A DNA stretch of 64,000 bases. Source: Aristaeella lactis. GTDB lineage: Bacteria; Bacillota; Clostridia; Christensenellales; Aristaeellaceae. Shown piece after piece: positions 30,691-39,949 of the stretch (position 1 is the stretch's first letter; each line of letters begins with the position of its first letter). Both the position numbers and the translations under genes were made by a program. The stretch spans positions 2,604,001 through 2,668,000 of the forward strand of contig NZ_CP069421.1 in the NCBI RefSeq assembly GCF_018118585.1. Reading direction: 5' to 3'. Under the pieces are notes generated by a model. That model did no database searches, was not told the DNA's origin, and saw only the letters and a list, made by a program, of their open reading frames with translations.

Positions 30691-33600
30691 GTGACTCGTA
30701 ACCATAGAATCACCCGTTTCCTGGCTGTCCTGACGGCCTTGTGCCTGCTGCTTTCCGCTGTTCCGGCAGCGCCCGCGGCAGCAGGGGAAGCCTGGCAGGA
30801 GCAGGCCCTTCCGTATGCCGCGAAGCTTCGGGCAGGCGTAGCTTTCTGTGCCGATCCTGAGCTGACGGAGGAAACGGGTATCCTGCAGCAGGATGCTGTG
30901 ATCCTGGTTACGGAAACACGGGGAAACGCTGCCCGGATTACCTATACAGTCCAAAAGCAGAACAGGCAGCAGGCCTGGGTCAGGGGAAAGTACCTGATCC
31001 TGCTTTCTGCTGCCACGCCTACGGATCTGGATGCCCTGATCCCTGACGATGATGTGCAGCTGGCCGCTCCGGAGATCCCTCCGGAAGAGGAGGAACAGCC
31101 GGCTGAAGACGAACCCGCGGACGAACCGGCCGAAGAGGAAACAGAGGAATCTCCTTCTGAACCTTTTACTGACGGCGAATCGGAAGAAGAGACCATTCCT
31201 TCAGGTGTCATTCTGAACGAAGTCGAAGACGAAAGTGAAGAATCTCCCGCGGATTCAGATTCCGACCCTGAACAGGAGGAAGATGAACCAGTTCTCGTTT
31301 CCGTCCAGACTGAAACAGAAGAATCTCCTTCGGAACCTCTTTCTGACGGCGAACCGGTCGAAGACGAACCAGCCTCCCCCGATGTCATTCCGACCGGAGT
31401 GGAGGAATCCCCTGCGGATTCAGATCCTGACCCCAAACAGGAGGAAGAATTCCCTGCTCCCGTAGCCACCCCTACGGATATCCGGGAAGAGGAAGCCCCT
31501 TCCGTCCCTGAAAACGAAGATGAGATTTCCGAAATCTCCTTTGAGGAAATCACTGCTGAACCTCAGTCGGGTGAAAGCCTGAACGGCAATGCGGTCTACA
31601 CGGTTACGGAAGCCGGCCAGCTGGAGATGGCGGACTACGGTGATCCAGAATATGTCACAGAAGAACTGCCCGAAGTCAGGAATCAGGGAGACTATGATAC
31701 CTGCTGGGCGTTTGCCGCCATTGGCGGGCTGGAAGCCTATCTGACAAAGCAGAACAACGCAGGAAGCAGTATCGACCTTTCCGAGTTTTTCCTGCTGTAC
31801 TTCTCCGCCCATAATTTCCCGAACCCCAAGGCCGGCGGTGAAGGCGATGAGGTTACCTATAACGGGGACGGCAGCTATCTTGACAACGGCGGATTCAGCC
31901 GCCTTGCCTATCATATCCTGGCTACCCTGATCGGTACCACCTCGGAATCGGACAATCCCTATCCTGATGCGGATGGAGTGGATCAGCAGGTTAACACCAA
32001 TGCGGATATCGCTGCCCAGATCACCGGTGCGTATAACCTGGATGTTTCAAACATCAGCCTGATTAAGCAGCAGATCATTGAAAACGGGTCGGTCAAGGCC
32101 AGCATCTGGGCTCCGGAGAATATGTCAACGGCAACTACCGGCATTATCAAGTCATACACGAGCAATGGAGAAGTTGTTGGCAAAGTAGGATATAACAAAT
32201 CCAAAGCGGCATATTACGGAACATATAAAAGAACAAATCATGATGTGCTCCTGATCGGCTGGGATGATGAATACCCGGCGGAAAACTTTGTTTCCGGTCT
32301 TCGTCCTTCCGGCAAGGGAGCCTGGAAAGCCCGGAACAGCTGGGGTTCCGGCTGGGGAATCAGCGGGGAATTCTGGATCTCTTATGAGGATGCTTCCCTG
32401 CGTTCCGGCCAGGCGGTGTCCTTTACCGCGGAAAACGACTCGGACAAGATGGCGGATTACTGCTACAGCTATGATAAGGGCCTGTCCTCAAGCGCCGCAG
32501 TGGTGGATAACCAGGCGGTGATCAGCCAGTCCTTTACAGTGGACGGACAGGAAGTCCTGCATTCCATCGGTATTGAAACAACGGAATATACAGATAAAGA
32601 CAGCGGCCAAAAAGTCTTTGCTCCCATGACCCTTTCCGCTGTGGTAAAGAACGCGGAGGGCCAGGTGATCGCCTCCACCGGCAATGTGGACGCGAACTAC
32701 AGCGGCTTCTACCTGCTGAATCTGAAGGATCCCTGCGTGCTGAACGCGGCTTCGACCGTGGAAGTGGTGGTTACCTGCAAAACAAAACAAACCGGTAAGG
32801 TAGCGGTGCTTTACCAGAAAAACAAGAGCACAAGCAAGGCGGGAGATATCGCGATGACCGCATCAACCGCCAGCAGCGGAGTTATTGTCAACGGCACAAA
32901 GCTCAAGGATGAAGACAATGTTGCCTGTGATTCCACCATCAAACTGTATACGAAGCGGAACAACTCCACCGGCCTGGTGACAGGGGTGAGTCTGAATAAG
33001 ACGTCCCTTGGTCTGAAAACCGGTGAGAATGAAACGCTGAAAGCAACCATAACGCCTTCCAACGCGACAAACCAGTCACTGCGCTGGTACTCCTCAGACA
33101 CCAGCATTGCCACCGTGGATGAAAACGGCAAGGTGGTGGGCATGGCGAAGAGCGGAACCGCGGTTATCACCGCGGTGAGTTCCAACGGCAAATCCGCCGC
33201 CTGCAATGTGGAGGTTGTCTATCAGAACCTGCCGGTGACGAAGGTAAAGATCTCCGGTTTTGATTCCCATACCAAACGGATCGATCATTCCACCGACGCG
33301 GGCATCAAGCTTGGCGACAAGCTGACACTGACGGCGGTGCTGACACCGGAATACACCACCCAGCCGGGGATTGAATGGAAGAGTTCCAATCCGTCTGTGC
33401 TGTCCATTGAAAAGACAGAAGGCAGGACATGCACGATCAGGCTGAACAAAAACGGCTCCGCGCGGATCACCCTGCAGTCAACCGAAAACACAAGCCTGAG
33501 TGACTGGGTGGACTTCACGGTTTATCTGCCGGTGCTGGTTTCCGCGGTTAAGCTCGAACCGTCAGCCGCGGCCCTCTGGGAGGGCGGAAATCAGCAGCTG

Positions 33601-34524
33601 ACAGCGACAGTACAGCCGGAAAACGCGGAAAACAAAAAGATTAAATGGAGTTCCTCCAATCCGGCAGTTGCCACGGTGAATGATATGGGCGTTGTGACCG
33701 GCGTGAAGGACGGTACAGCCGTGATCACCGCGGCCAGCGAGGACGGGAACGCGTCCGCCTCCTGTGTGGTGCTGGTTTCCACCCAGGATCAGATCCAGGC
33801 CTTTGTGTACCGGATGTACCGGGTGTGCCTGCTGCGTGAACCGGATGATATCGGCTTTGTTTACTGGATCGACAAGATCCGGAGCGGTGAACGGTCCGGT
33901 GCCCAGGCGGCCTTTGAGTTCTTCTTCAGCAACGAGATGATTGCCCGGAACCTTTCTGATACGGATTATGTGGAACGGGCTTATGAGAGCATCCTGGGCC
34001 GGGCTTCCGATGCGGAGGGTAAGGCATACTGGATGCAGCGGCTCCAGGCGGGCTTCTCCCGGAAGGCGCTGATCAGCGGCTTTATCAGCTCCAATGAGTT
34101 TGGTGCGATCTGCGCCCGTTACGGGATTGAGCGCGGTTCCTATGCCCTGACGGAGCCCCGGGATCAGAACTACGGAATTACGGCATATGTCAGCCGACTG
34201 TATACAAAGATGCAGGGCCGGGTGTATGATGTCGGCGGATTGAATTACTGGTGCAATATTATCCTGAAAGATCCGAAGAAAGAGACGCTGGTACAGGTGG
34301 CGGTGGACGGCTTCATGCACTCCAACGAGTTTAAGGCGAAAAACCTGAGCGATACGGAGTTTGTGAAGGTCATGTACCGTACTTTCCTGGACCGGGAGGC
34401 GGAACCTGCCGGCCTGCAGTACTGGCTGAACAAGCTGGCTTCCGGTATGACCCGGGAGAATGTGGCCGCCGGGTTTGCGGCATCGGATGAATTTGGCGCC
34501 ATCATGGCGAGATACGGTTTCTGA
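30691..34524 (+). CDS. Secreted papain-family protein with BIG2 and DUF4214 domains (paralogue 2)
   Basis: 1,277 residues, starting with GTG ten bases after TGAGGAGG. Same plan as the previous gene: signal peptide (FLAVLTALCLLLSAVPAAPAAA), SH3-like region, acidic linker (~residues 110-290), peptidase C1 domain with Cys338 (YDTCWAF), His517 (TNHDVLLIGW) and Asn549 (ARNSWGSGWG), lectin-like domain, BIG2 domains (ITPSNATNQSLRWYSSD; VQPENAENKKIKWSSSN) and DUF4214 repeats (VYRMYRVCLLREPDDIG onward). It is 25 bp from the previous gene, so likely cotranscribed. It shares a 145-bp identical stretch with the third paralogue. Confidence 0.92.
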   Translation: MTRNHRITRFLAVLTALCLLLSAVPAAPAAAGEAWQEQALPYAAKLRAGVAFCADPELTEETGILQQDAVILVTETRGNAARITYTVQKQNRQQAWVRGKYLILLSAATPTDLDALIPDDDVQLAAPEIPPEEEEQPAEDEPADEPAEEETEESPSEPFTDGESEEETIPSGVILNEVEDESEESPADSDSDPEQEEDEPVLVSVQTETEESPSEPLSDGEPVEDEPASPDVIPTGVEESPADSDPDPKQEEEFPAPVATPTDIREEEAPSVPENEDEISEISFEEITAEPQSGESLNGNAVYTVTEAGQLEMADYGDPEYVTEELPEVRNQGDYDTCWAFAAIGGLEAYLTKQNNAGSSIDLSEFFLLYFSAHNFPNPKAGGEGDEVTYNGDGSYLDNGGFSRLAYHILATLIGTTSESDNPYPDADGVDQQVNTNADIAAQITGAYNLDVSNISLIKQQIIENGSVKASIWAPENMSTATTGIIKSYTSNGEVVGKVGYNKSKAAYYGTYKRTNHDVLLIGWDDEYPAENFVSGLRPSGKGAWKARNSWGSGWGISGEFWISYEDASLRSGQAVSFTAENDSDKMADYCYSYDKGLSSSAAVVDNQAVISQSFTVDGQEVLHSIGIETTEYTDKDSGQKVFAPMTLSAVVKNAEGQVIASTGNVDANYSGFYLLNLKDPCVLNAASTVEVVVTCKTKQTGKVAVLYQKNKSTSKAGDIAMTASTASSGVIVNGTKLKDEDNVACDSTIKLYTKRNNSTGLVTGVSLNKTSLGLKTGENETLKATITPSNATNQSLRWYSSDTSIATVDENGKVVGMAKSGTAVITAVSSNGKSAACNVEVVYQNLPVTKVKISGFDSHTKRIDHSTDAGIKLGDKLTLTAVLTPEYTTQPGIEWKSSNPSVLSIEKTEGRTCTIRLNKNGSARITLQSTENTSLSDWVDFTVYLPVLVSAVKLEPSAAALWEGGNQQLTATVQPENAENKKIKWSSSNPAVATVNDMGVVTGVKDGTAVITAASEDGNASASCVVLVSTQDQIQAFVYRMYRVCLLREPDDIGFVYWIDKIRSGERSGAQAAFEFFFSNEMIARNLSDTDYVERAYESILGRASDAEGKAYWMQRLQAGFSRKALISGFISSNEFGAICARYGIERGSYALTEPRDQNYGITAYVSRLYTKMQGRVYDVGGLNYWCNIILKDPKKETLVQVAVDGFMHSNEFKAKNLSDTEFVKVMYRTFLDREAEPAGLQYWLNKLASGMTRENVAAGFAASDEFGAIMARYGF
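31181..31325 (+). repeat. 145-bp exact direct repeat, copy 1
   Basis: Identical by eye to 35009-35153 over 145 bp, within the acidic linker of paralogue 2; in the same reading frame in both genes (begins EEETIPSGVILNEVED). Confidence 0.85.
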
Positions 34525-34566
34525 TATTCCGGGGTACCTCACTGATCTGAACAAGGAGTCTTCGTC

Positions 34567-37500
34567 ATGACGAACCGCGCGACCGACCTGAACAGGATCC
34601 TGCTTCTTCTGCTTTGTACCTGCCTGCTGCTTCCCCTTTTCCCGGGAGCCGCGGCGGAGGAAAGCCTGCCGTGCGCGGCCGAACTATCGGCCGGCGCGGT
34701 TTTTTATACCGGCAGTGACCTGAAAGAAGTGATCGGTACCCTGGAGAAAACCGCGGTGGTCAGGGTGACAGAGACGGATAGCGAAGCGGCCCGGATCACC
34801 TGCCGCCTGGCTGGAAAACCGATCGAAGCCTGGGTGAACCGAAAAGACCTGCGCCTGATTGATCCCGCGACGCCCACCGACCTCCGGACAGACGATCTTC
34901 TCCTGCCCGCTGTTCCGACGGAAGAAGAACCGGCTCCCGAAGTCATTTCGACAGAGGAAAAAGACGAAGCCGATGAATCTCCTGCTGAGCCTCTTCCTGA
35001 CGGCGAACCGGAAGAAGAGACCATTCCTTCAGGTGTCATTCTGAACGAAGTCGAAGACGAAAGTGAAGAATCTCCCGCGGATTCAGATTCCGACCCTGAA
35101 CAGGAGGAAGATGAACCAGTTCTCGTTTCCGTCCAGACTGAAACAGAAGAATCCCCTCTCACCATAGAAGAAACCCCGGTTTCCTTTGGTTCCCTTCCGG
35201 ACGGGACCATCCTGTCCGCGGACAGCCTTTCTGTTGAAGAACCGGAAGCAGGGACTGAGTATGTGGTCACGGAGGGAAGCCTGGTTGCGGTCCGGTATGA
35301 GAATAACGAGCTTCCCGCGATCCGGGACCAGGGATTCTACAACACCTGCTGGACTTTCGCGGCGGTAGGCGGTATGGAGGCGGACCTGATCCGGGCCGGC
35401 GCGAACCTTTCCATTGACCTTTCGGAATTCTTCCTTGCCTATTATTCCGCCCACAATTACGCGTATCCCAAGGCCGGCGGGGATGGCGACAGCGTGGCTT
35501 ACAAGGGAAAGGACAGCTACCTGAACAACGGCGGCCACAGTGACCTGGCCTGGCATATCCTGGCCACCCTGATCGGAACCACCACGGAGTCGGACAACCC
35601 CTATCCGGCGGACAACGATCCGGACAAGCTTCCGTCCGCATATACCTCTATCGCTGCCCAGATCACCGGCGCGTATAACCTGGACATTACCGACCGGGAT
35701 CTGATCAAACAGCAGATCATGGCCCACGGCGCGGTAAAGGTCAGCATCTGGCTTCCGGATGATCCGGAAAGCCGGATCTACTCCGTCGGAGGCGGCCGGG
35801 TTGGCTATAACGCTTCAACAGCGGCGCTGTACGGCACCAATACCGTAACCAATCATGACGTGCTGCTGGTGGGCTGGGATGATCAGTACGGAACAGGAAA
35901 CTTTATCAACGGCCTGCGGCCGAAGACAGAAGGCGCCTGGAAGGTCCGCAACAGCTGGGGAACCTCCTGGGGTATGGGCGGCTATTTCTGGCTGTCCTAC
36001 GCGGATGCTTCCGTTTCCAAAGCCGCTTCCTTTGACGCGGATATGACGGATAAGTCGGATTTCTGCTACAGCTATGACAAGTCTTACGCCCCCACCTCGA
36101 TCATTGCTGATCCGGAGCAGCCGGACAAAGCGGTGGTCCGCCAGAAGTTTACGGTGGACGGGCAGGAAACGCTCCACGCTGTGGGTGTGGAAACAGTGAC
36201 TGACGGGCTGGCACTGACGGCTTCCGTGCGGATCGGCGGGAAAGTGGTTGCTTCCAGCGACACGGTTTCCGCGGCACATAACGGTTTCTATCTTCTTAAT
36301 CTGAAAACGCCCTATGTGGTATCCGGCCGGACGGAGGCTGAAGTGGAAGTCACTTATGCCGCGCAGGCGCCCGGAGCCCTGGTTTATATCCCCTATCAGT
36401 ACAAGGGTGAAAAGTACCTGGCACAGACCGATATCCTCTTTACCTCGGATGTGGGCGGCGGCGGATTCACGATCAACGGGAAAAACGTGAACCGGGGCGA
36501 CTCAACGATCAAGCTGTATACCAAAAAACACGGGGCTGAGGGCCTCGTGACTGAGATCAGCCTGGATAGGCCGGCCCTGGCGCTCGCCACCGGGGAAACG
36601 GTTACCCTGACTCCAAGTATATCTCCTGCGAACGCGACCAACACGTCGCTGCGCTGGTACACCTCGGATGAAAACGTCGTTTATCTTTCCGGGGACGGAG
36701 TGGTGACCGCGGGACCGAAGGGCGGTACGGCGGTAGTGACTGCGGTCAGCTCCAACGGCGTGACGGCCACCTGCGTCATCAGCGTCAATTCCGGCCTGAA
36801 ATCCGTAAAGATCAAGGGCTTTGACAACCGGATCAATCCGGTAAAGGAAAACTCAGGCATTATTGAGGGCCTGGGAAGCCGCCTGACCCTGAACGCGGAG
36901 CTGACACCGGCGAAGAACAACGGGACTGACCTGATCTGGACCACTTCCGATCCGTCGGTGATCTCCATTGTCCGGACAGACGGCGGTTCCTGCGAGCTGT
37001 GCTTTATCCGGAACGGAAATGCCCGGATCACTGTGACAGCCCGGAATGTTCCGGGAATTACGGACTGGGTGGAGTTCAGGGTGGACCTGCCGGTTCATGA
37101 ACTGGAGATCTCCCTGGACCAGGATGCCGTGGTGATGCCGGAAGGCGAAGGAGTACGGCTGACCGCCGTCATCCAGCCGGAAGGGGCATGGAAAGGAAGA
37201 CCTGTCTGGACTTCCTCCAATCCGTCTGTGGCATCCGTCACAGACCGGGGCTATGTGACCGGCCTGCGGGACGGTACCGCCGTGATCACCGCTTCCGCGG
37301 GGGACAAAACCGCTTCCTGCCGTGTGACCGTGACCACCCGGGATCCGGTGAAGGCCTTTGTGTACCGGATGTACCGGGTCTGCCTGCTGCGGGAACCGGA
37401 TGAAGGCGGACTGGTCTACTGGACCAACCTGCTGAAAGGCCGTAAGCAGACCGGCGCGGAAGTGGCTTTCGGCTTCTTTACGAGCAATGAGATGACCGCC

Positions 37501-38079
37501 CGCAACCTGAATGACGCGGATTATGTGGAGCGGGCCTATGAGAGTATCCTGGGCCGTGCTTCAGACCAGGGTGGAAAGGCGTACTGGCTGCAGAAACTGG
37601 AATCCGGGATCTCACGCAAAGCGCTGATCAGCGGCTTTGCCGCTTCCGATGAGTTCGGCGTGATCTGCAGGGAATACGGTATTGTGCAGGGTTCCTGCGC
37701 TGCGACGGAGGACCGGGACCGGAACCATGGCGTTACCGCCTATGTCAGCCGGCTGTATACCCGGATGCAGGGCCGGAGCTTTGACATAGAGGGTCTGAAT
37801 TACTGGTGCCGGATCATCCTGAAGGCGCCCTCCAAGGCAACGCTGGTCCAGGTGGCTGTGGACGGATTTATGCATTCCAATGAATTTATTGCCAAGAAAC
37901 TGAACGATACAGAGTTTGTGAAGGTCATGTACCGCACCTTCCTGGACCGGGAGGCGGAACCCGCCGGCCTGCAGTACTGGCTGAACAAGATCGCGTCCGG
38001 CATGAGCCGGGAAAGCATCGCGGCCGGCTTTGCGGCCTCCGATGAGTTCGGTGCCATCATGGCCCGGTTTGGTTTCTGA
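34567..38079 (+). CDS. Secreted papain-family protein with BIG2 and DUF4214 domains (paralogue 3)
   Basis: 1,170 residues, ATG eight bases after AAGGAG. Signal peptide (ILLLLLCTCLLLPLFPGAAAEE), SH3-like region, shorter acidic linker (~residues 110-210), peptidase C1 domain with Cys261 (YNTCWTF), His430 (TNHDVLLVGW) and Asn462 (VRNSWGTSWG), lectin-like domain, BIG2 domains (ISPANATNTSLRWYTSD; IQPEGAWKGRPVWTSSN) and DUF4214 repeats. The triad is intact. The C-terminal ~240 residues are nearly the same in all three paralogues, whereas the linkers differ in length, which points to repeat expansion and contraction. A strong bidirectional terminator follows. Confidence 0.92.
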   Translation: MTNRATDLNRILLLLLCTCLLLPLFPGAAAEESLPCAAELSAGAVFYTGSDLKEVIGTLEKTAVVRVTETDSEAARITCRLAGKPIEAWVNRKDLRLIDPATPTDLRTDDLLLPAVPTEEEPAPEVISTEEKDEADESPAEPLPDGEPEEETIPSGVILNEVEDESEESPADSDSDPEQEEDEPVLVSVQTETEESPLTIEETPVSFGSLPDGTILSADSLSVEEPEAGTEYVVTEGSLVAVRYENNELPAIRDQGFYNTCWTFAAVGGMEADLIRAGANLSIDLSEFFLAYYSAHNYAYPKAGGDGDSVAYKGKDSYLNNGGHSDLAWHILATLIGTTTESDNPYPADNDPDKLPSAYTSIAAQITGAYNLDITDRDLIKQQIMAHGAVKVSIWLPDDPESRIYSVGGGRVGYNASTAALYGTNTVTNHDVLLVGWDDQYGTGNFINGLRPKTEGAWKVRNSWGTSWGMGGYFWLSYADASVSKAASFDADMTDKSDFCYSYDKSYAPTSIIADPEQPDKAVVRQKFTVDGQETLHAVGVETVTDGLALTASVRIGGKVVASSDTVSAAHNGFYLLNLKTPYVVSGRTEAEVEVTYAAQAPGALVYIPYQYKGEKYLAQTDILFTSDVGGGGFTINGKNVNRGDSTIKLYTKKHGAEGLVTEISLDRPALALATGETVTLTPSISPANATNTSLRWYTSDENVVYLSGDGVVTAGPKGGTAVVTAVSSNGVTATCVISVNSGLKSVKIKGFDNRINPVKENSGIIEGLGSRLTLNAELTPAKNNGTDLIWTTSDPSVISIVRTDGGSCELCFIRNGNARITVTARNVPGITDWVEFRVDLPVHELEISLDQDAVVMPEGEGVRLTAVIQPEGAWKGRPVWTSSNPSVASVTDRGYVTGLRDGTAVITASAGDKTASCRVTVTTRDPVKAFVYRMYRVCLLREPDEGGLVYWTNLLKGRKQTGAEVAFGFFTSNEMTARNLNDADYVERAYESILGRASDQGGKAYWLQKLESGISRKALISGFAASDEFGVICREYGIVQGSCAATEDRDRNHGVTAYVSRLYTRMQGRSFDIEGLNYWCRIILKAPSKATLVQVAVDGFMHSNEFIAKKLNDTEFVKVMYRTFLDREAEPAGLQYWLNKIASGMSRESIAAGFAASDEFGAIMARFGF
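35009..35153 (+). repeat. 145-bp exact direct repeat, copy 2
   Basis: Second copy of 31181-31325. The flanks diverge at once, so this is either recent gene conversion or duplication of the repeat unit. Confidence 0.85.
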
Positions 38080-38130
38080 TAATATCGCCCGGGTATTCAG
38101 AGACGGATACAGAGACGAATCAGCAGCATA

Positions 38131-38166
38131 AAAAAATCAGATCTCCGGAATGGAGATCTGATTTTT
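38131..38166. terminator. Bidirectional terminator between convergent genes
   Basis: A stem of about 14 bp (CAGATCTCC, loop GGAAT, GGAGATCTG) has an A-run on one side and a T-run on the other. It serves the plus-strand peptidase operon and the minus-strand CAP gene. Confidence 0.9.
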
Positions 38167-38180
38167 CTTGTTTAGGCTTC

Positions 38181-39557
38181 TTACTTGCCGAGTTCGGCGT
38201 AGAAGTTCTGGGCCCAGTTGGTCTTGGCATACAGGCTTGTGGCAACCGTGTTGTACAGGGTGGACATGATGCTGGCCCTGTGGTCAACGGAGTTCAGCCA
38301 GGCATTCACAACGTCCTTCTCGTTCTTGTAGCCGAAGGCGATGTTTTCAGCTTCGTAGGATTCCGGGAAGCCGGCTTCATCATAAGCGGTGAAGCAGGAA
38401 GTTCCGTTCGGCCGGACATGGCTGAAGGACTTTTTGACTTCCTGGGCACGAACCTTGGCAACGCGCTCCCACAGATCCTCACGGGTGGTCAGGGCAGGCA
38501 GGCCGGCCTTGGCACGCTCGGTGTTGATCAGGGAAAGAACCAGGATGTTGGCTTTCCAGTCGCGGCTGGTATCGGGTTCGGCAATCTTCTTGCCGACCTT
38601 CAGTCCGGCAGACGCGCACTTGGCAGCAAATTCGTTGCTGGTCATGAAGCCGTTGAGGGCCTTTTCACGGGAAATCGTGAAATTCAGCTGATCCAGCCAG
38701 TACTTCTTGCCGGCGGGTTCGGAATCCCTGCCCAGGATGGCCCGGTACAGCATTTCAACGAACTTGTCATTGTCCGCCAGGCGGTTCTTGTACTCATTGC
38801 TGAAAACAAAACCGGAAGCGATCTGCGTTCCGCCGGTGCCCTTGTTCAGCTTGTCGCACCAGTATTCCAGGCCGTCGACTTCAGGATCCCGATCCAGGCA
38901 GTCCTTGTACAGCCGATACACGAAGGCGGTACGCACATAGCTCTGGTCACGGGCCTTTGTAAGAGTGATTTTACCGGTCTTGATGCCGTACTGGGCAGCC
39001 AGCTTGATGAACTCGTTGCTGCTCACGAATCCGGAGCAGACAGCGTCGGCGGTCATACCGACATTCAGACGGGCCATCCAGTAATCTTTGCCTTCGGCGT
39101 CAGGAGCACGGTTGAGCATTGCCTGATAGCAGTCAACAACAACGGCGTCGTTGTTCTTCTTCATGGCAATGTACTCATTGGAATTGAAGAAGCCGTTCAC
39201 AATTTCCGCGGCACCGACCTCGCCCTTTTCCAGCTTGCTTACCCAGTAGTCAAAACCGACAGCATCGGGCTCACGGCCGAGGACGGTTGTGTACATCCGG
39301 TAAACAAAACCCTTGGTGCTGTTTTCGTTTGCCAGGGGATTCGTGGAGGAACCCGTGGAGGCAGGAGCAGTGGTGGTTGCGCCTTTGGAAGCGGGAGCGC
39401 TTGTCGCGGGCAGCACAGCCTGCTCAACAGACATCGTGGTCGTGGTGGGTACACGGGATGCCGCTTCTCCGATACCGCATTCTTCCGCAACGGCCAGGCC
39501 GCTCAGCATCAGACATACGGCACAAAGTGCGCACATCCATCTCAGGAACTTGTTCAT
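38181..39557 (-). CDS. Secreted DUF4214 - CAP domain protein
   Basis: 458 residues from the ATG at 39557, eight bases after GGAG. Signal peptide (FLRWMCALCAVCLMLSGLAVAEE), a short Thr/Ala/Ser linker, about four DUF4214-type repeats (FVYRMYTTVLGREPDAVGFDYW; AMLNRAPDAEGKDYW; DCLDRDPEVDGLEYW; AILGRDSEPAGKKYW), then a C-terminal CAP/SCP domain (ILVLSLINTERAKAGLPAL, HVRPNGTSCFTAYDEAG, NAWLNSVDHRASIM). DUF4214 is shared with the three neighbouring peptidases, suggesting a common surface location or partner. CAP proteins are extracellular with varied roles; no specific substrate can be given. Confidence 0.9.
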   Translation of the reverse strand: MNKFLRWMCALCAVCLMLSGLAVAEECGIGEAASRVPTTTTMSVEQAVLPATSAPASKGATTTAPASTGSSTNPLANENSTKGFVYRMYTTVLGREPDAVGFDYWVSKLEKGEVGAAEIVNGFFNSNEYIAMKKNNDAVVVDCYQAMLNRAPDAEGKDYWMARLNVGMTADAVCSGFVSSNEFIKLAAQYGIKTGKITLTKARDQSYVRTAFVYRLYKDCLDRDPEVDGLEYWCDKLNKGTGGTQIASGFVFSNEYKNRLADNDKFVEMLYRAILGRDSEPAGKKYWLDQLNFTISREKALNGFMTSNEFAAKCASAGLKVGKKIAEPDTSRDWKANILVLSLINTERAKAGLPALTTREDLWERVAKVRAQEVKKSFSHVRPNGTSCFTAYDEAGFPESYEAENIAFGYKNEKDVVNAWLNSVDHRASIMSTLYNTVATSLYAKTNWAQNFYAELGK

Positions 39558-39627
39558 CTCTTTCACTCCTTTAATCGACATGAGTCAGACGACTCTACTA
39601 TATTAGACGAACGAAAAGCCACTTTTT

Positions 39628-39655
39628 ATTCTAATTACGAAAAAAAAGTTGTCAA
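39628..39655 (-). promoter_or_regulatory. Promoter of the DUF4214-CAP gene
   Basis: The minus strand has TTGACA (39655-39650), a 16-bp spacer rich in T and TAGAAT (39633-39628). Confidence 0.75.
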
Positions 39656-39724
39656 ATTTTTTTCGCGGGCAAAATCTGTTCATTTCCGCCGGTCCGGCGA
39701 ACCCTCCCGGAGGGCCCGTTTTCA

Positions 39725-39753
39725 TTGACATAGATTGGTAGAAACACTATAAT
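39725..39753 (+). promoter_or_regulatory. Near-consensus promoter of the polysaccharide locus
   Basis: TTGACA (39725-39730), a 17-bp spacer and TATAAT (39748-39753). It is the only strong promoter I see for the long plus-strand locus. Confidence 0.88.
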
Positions 39754-39759
39754 TTACTC

Positions 39760-39949
39760 TGTATAGGTATGTGGGCAGAGTCTGCCCATTCCGCCCTTCC
39801 ACGGTCCGCCCGCGGTGGCTTGCCGGGGCAAAAAGGACCATCCTTTTCCCGAAGCAGAAGCCTCTGCTCCGGACGGCGGAGCCATGCTGTTTTTCCCGTA
39901 TTATTACGGATTCAGAATAACTGTTGTGAGGTGAAGATCCATCAGCCGT
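39760..39949 (+). promoter_or_regulatory. Structured 5' leader of the polysaccharide operon
   Basis: About 190 nt between the predicted transcription start and the first gene. It holds the stems GGGCAGA/TCTGCCC, AGCAGA/TCTGCT, CTCCG/CGGAG and CCGTA/TACGG. A T5 run comes seven bases after the CTCCG/CGGAG stem. No gene is seen. It may be an attenuator or antitermination leader, which is inference. Confidence 0.4.

Noticed and set aside
39698-39716. CCCTCC-C-GGAGGG stem as a terminator before the polysaccharide promoter
   Set aside because: The stem is short, only six bases, and the following T-run is weak (CCCGTTTTC); the upstream gene points the other way.
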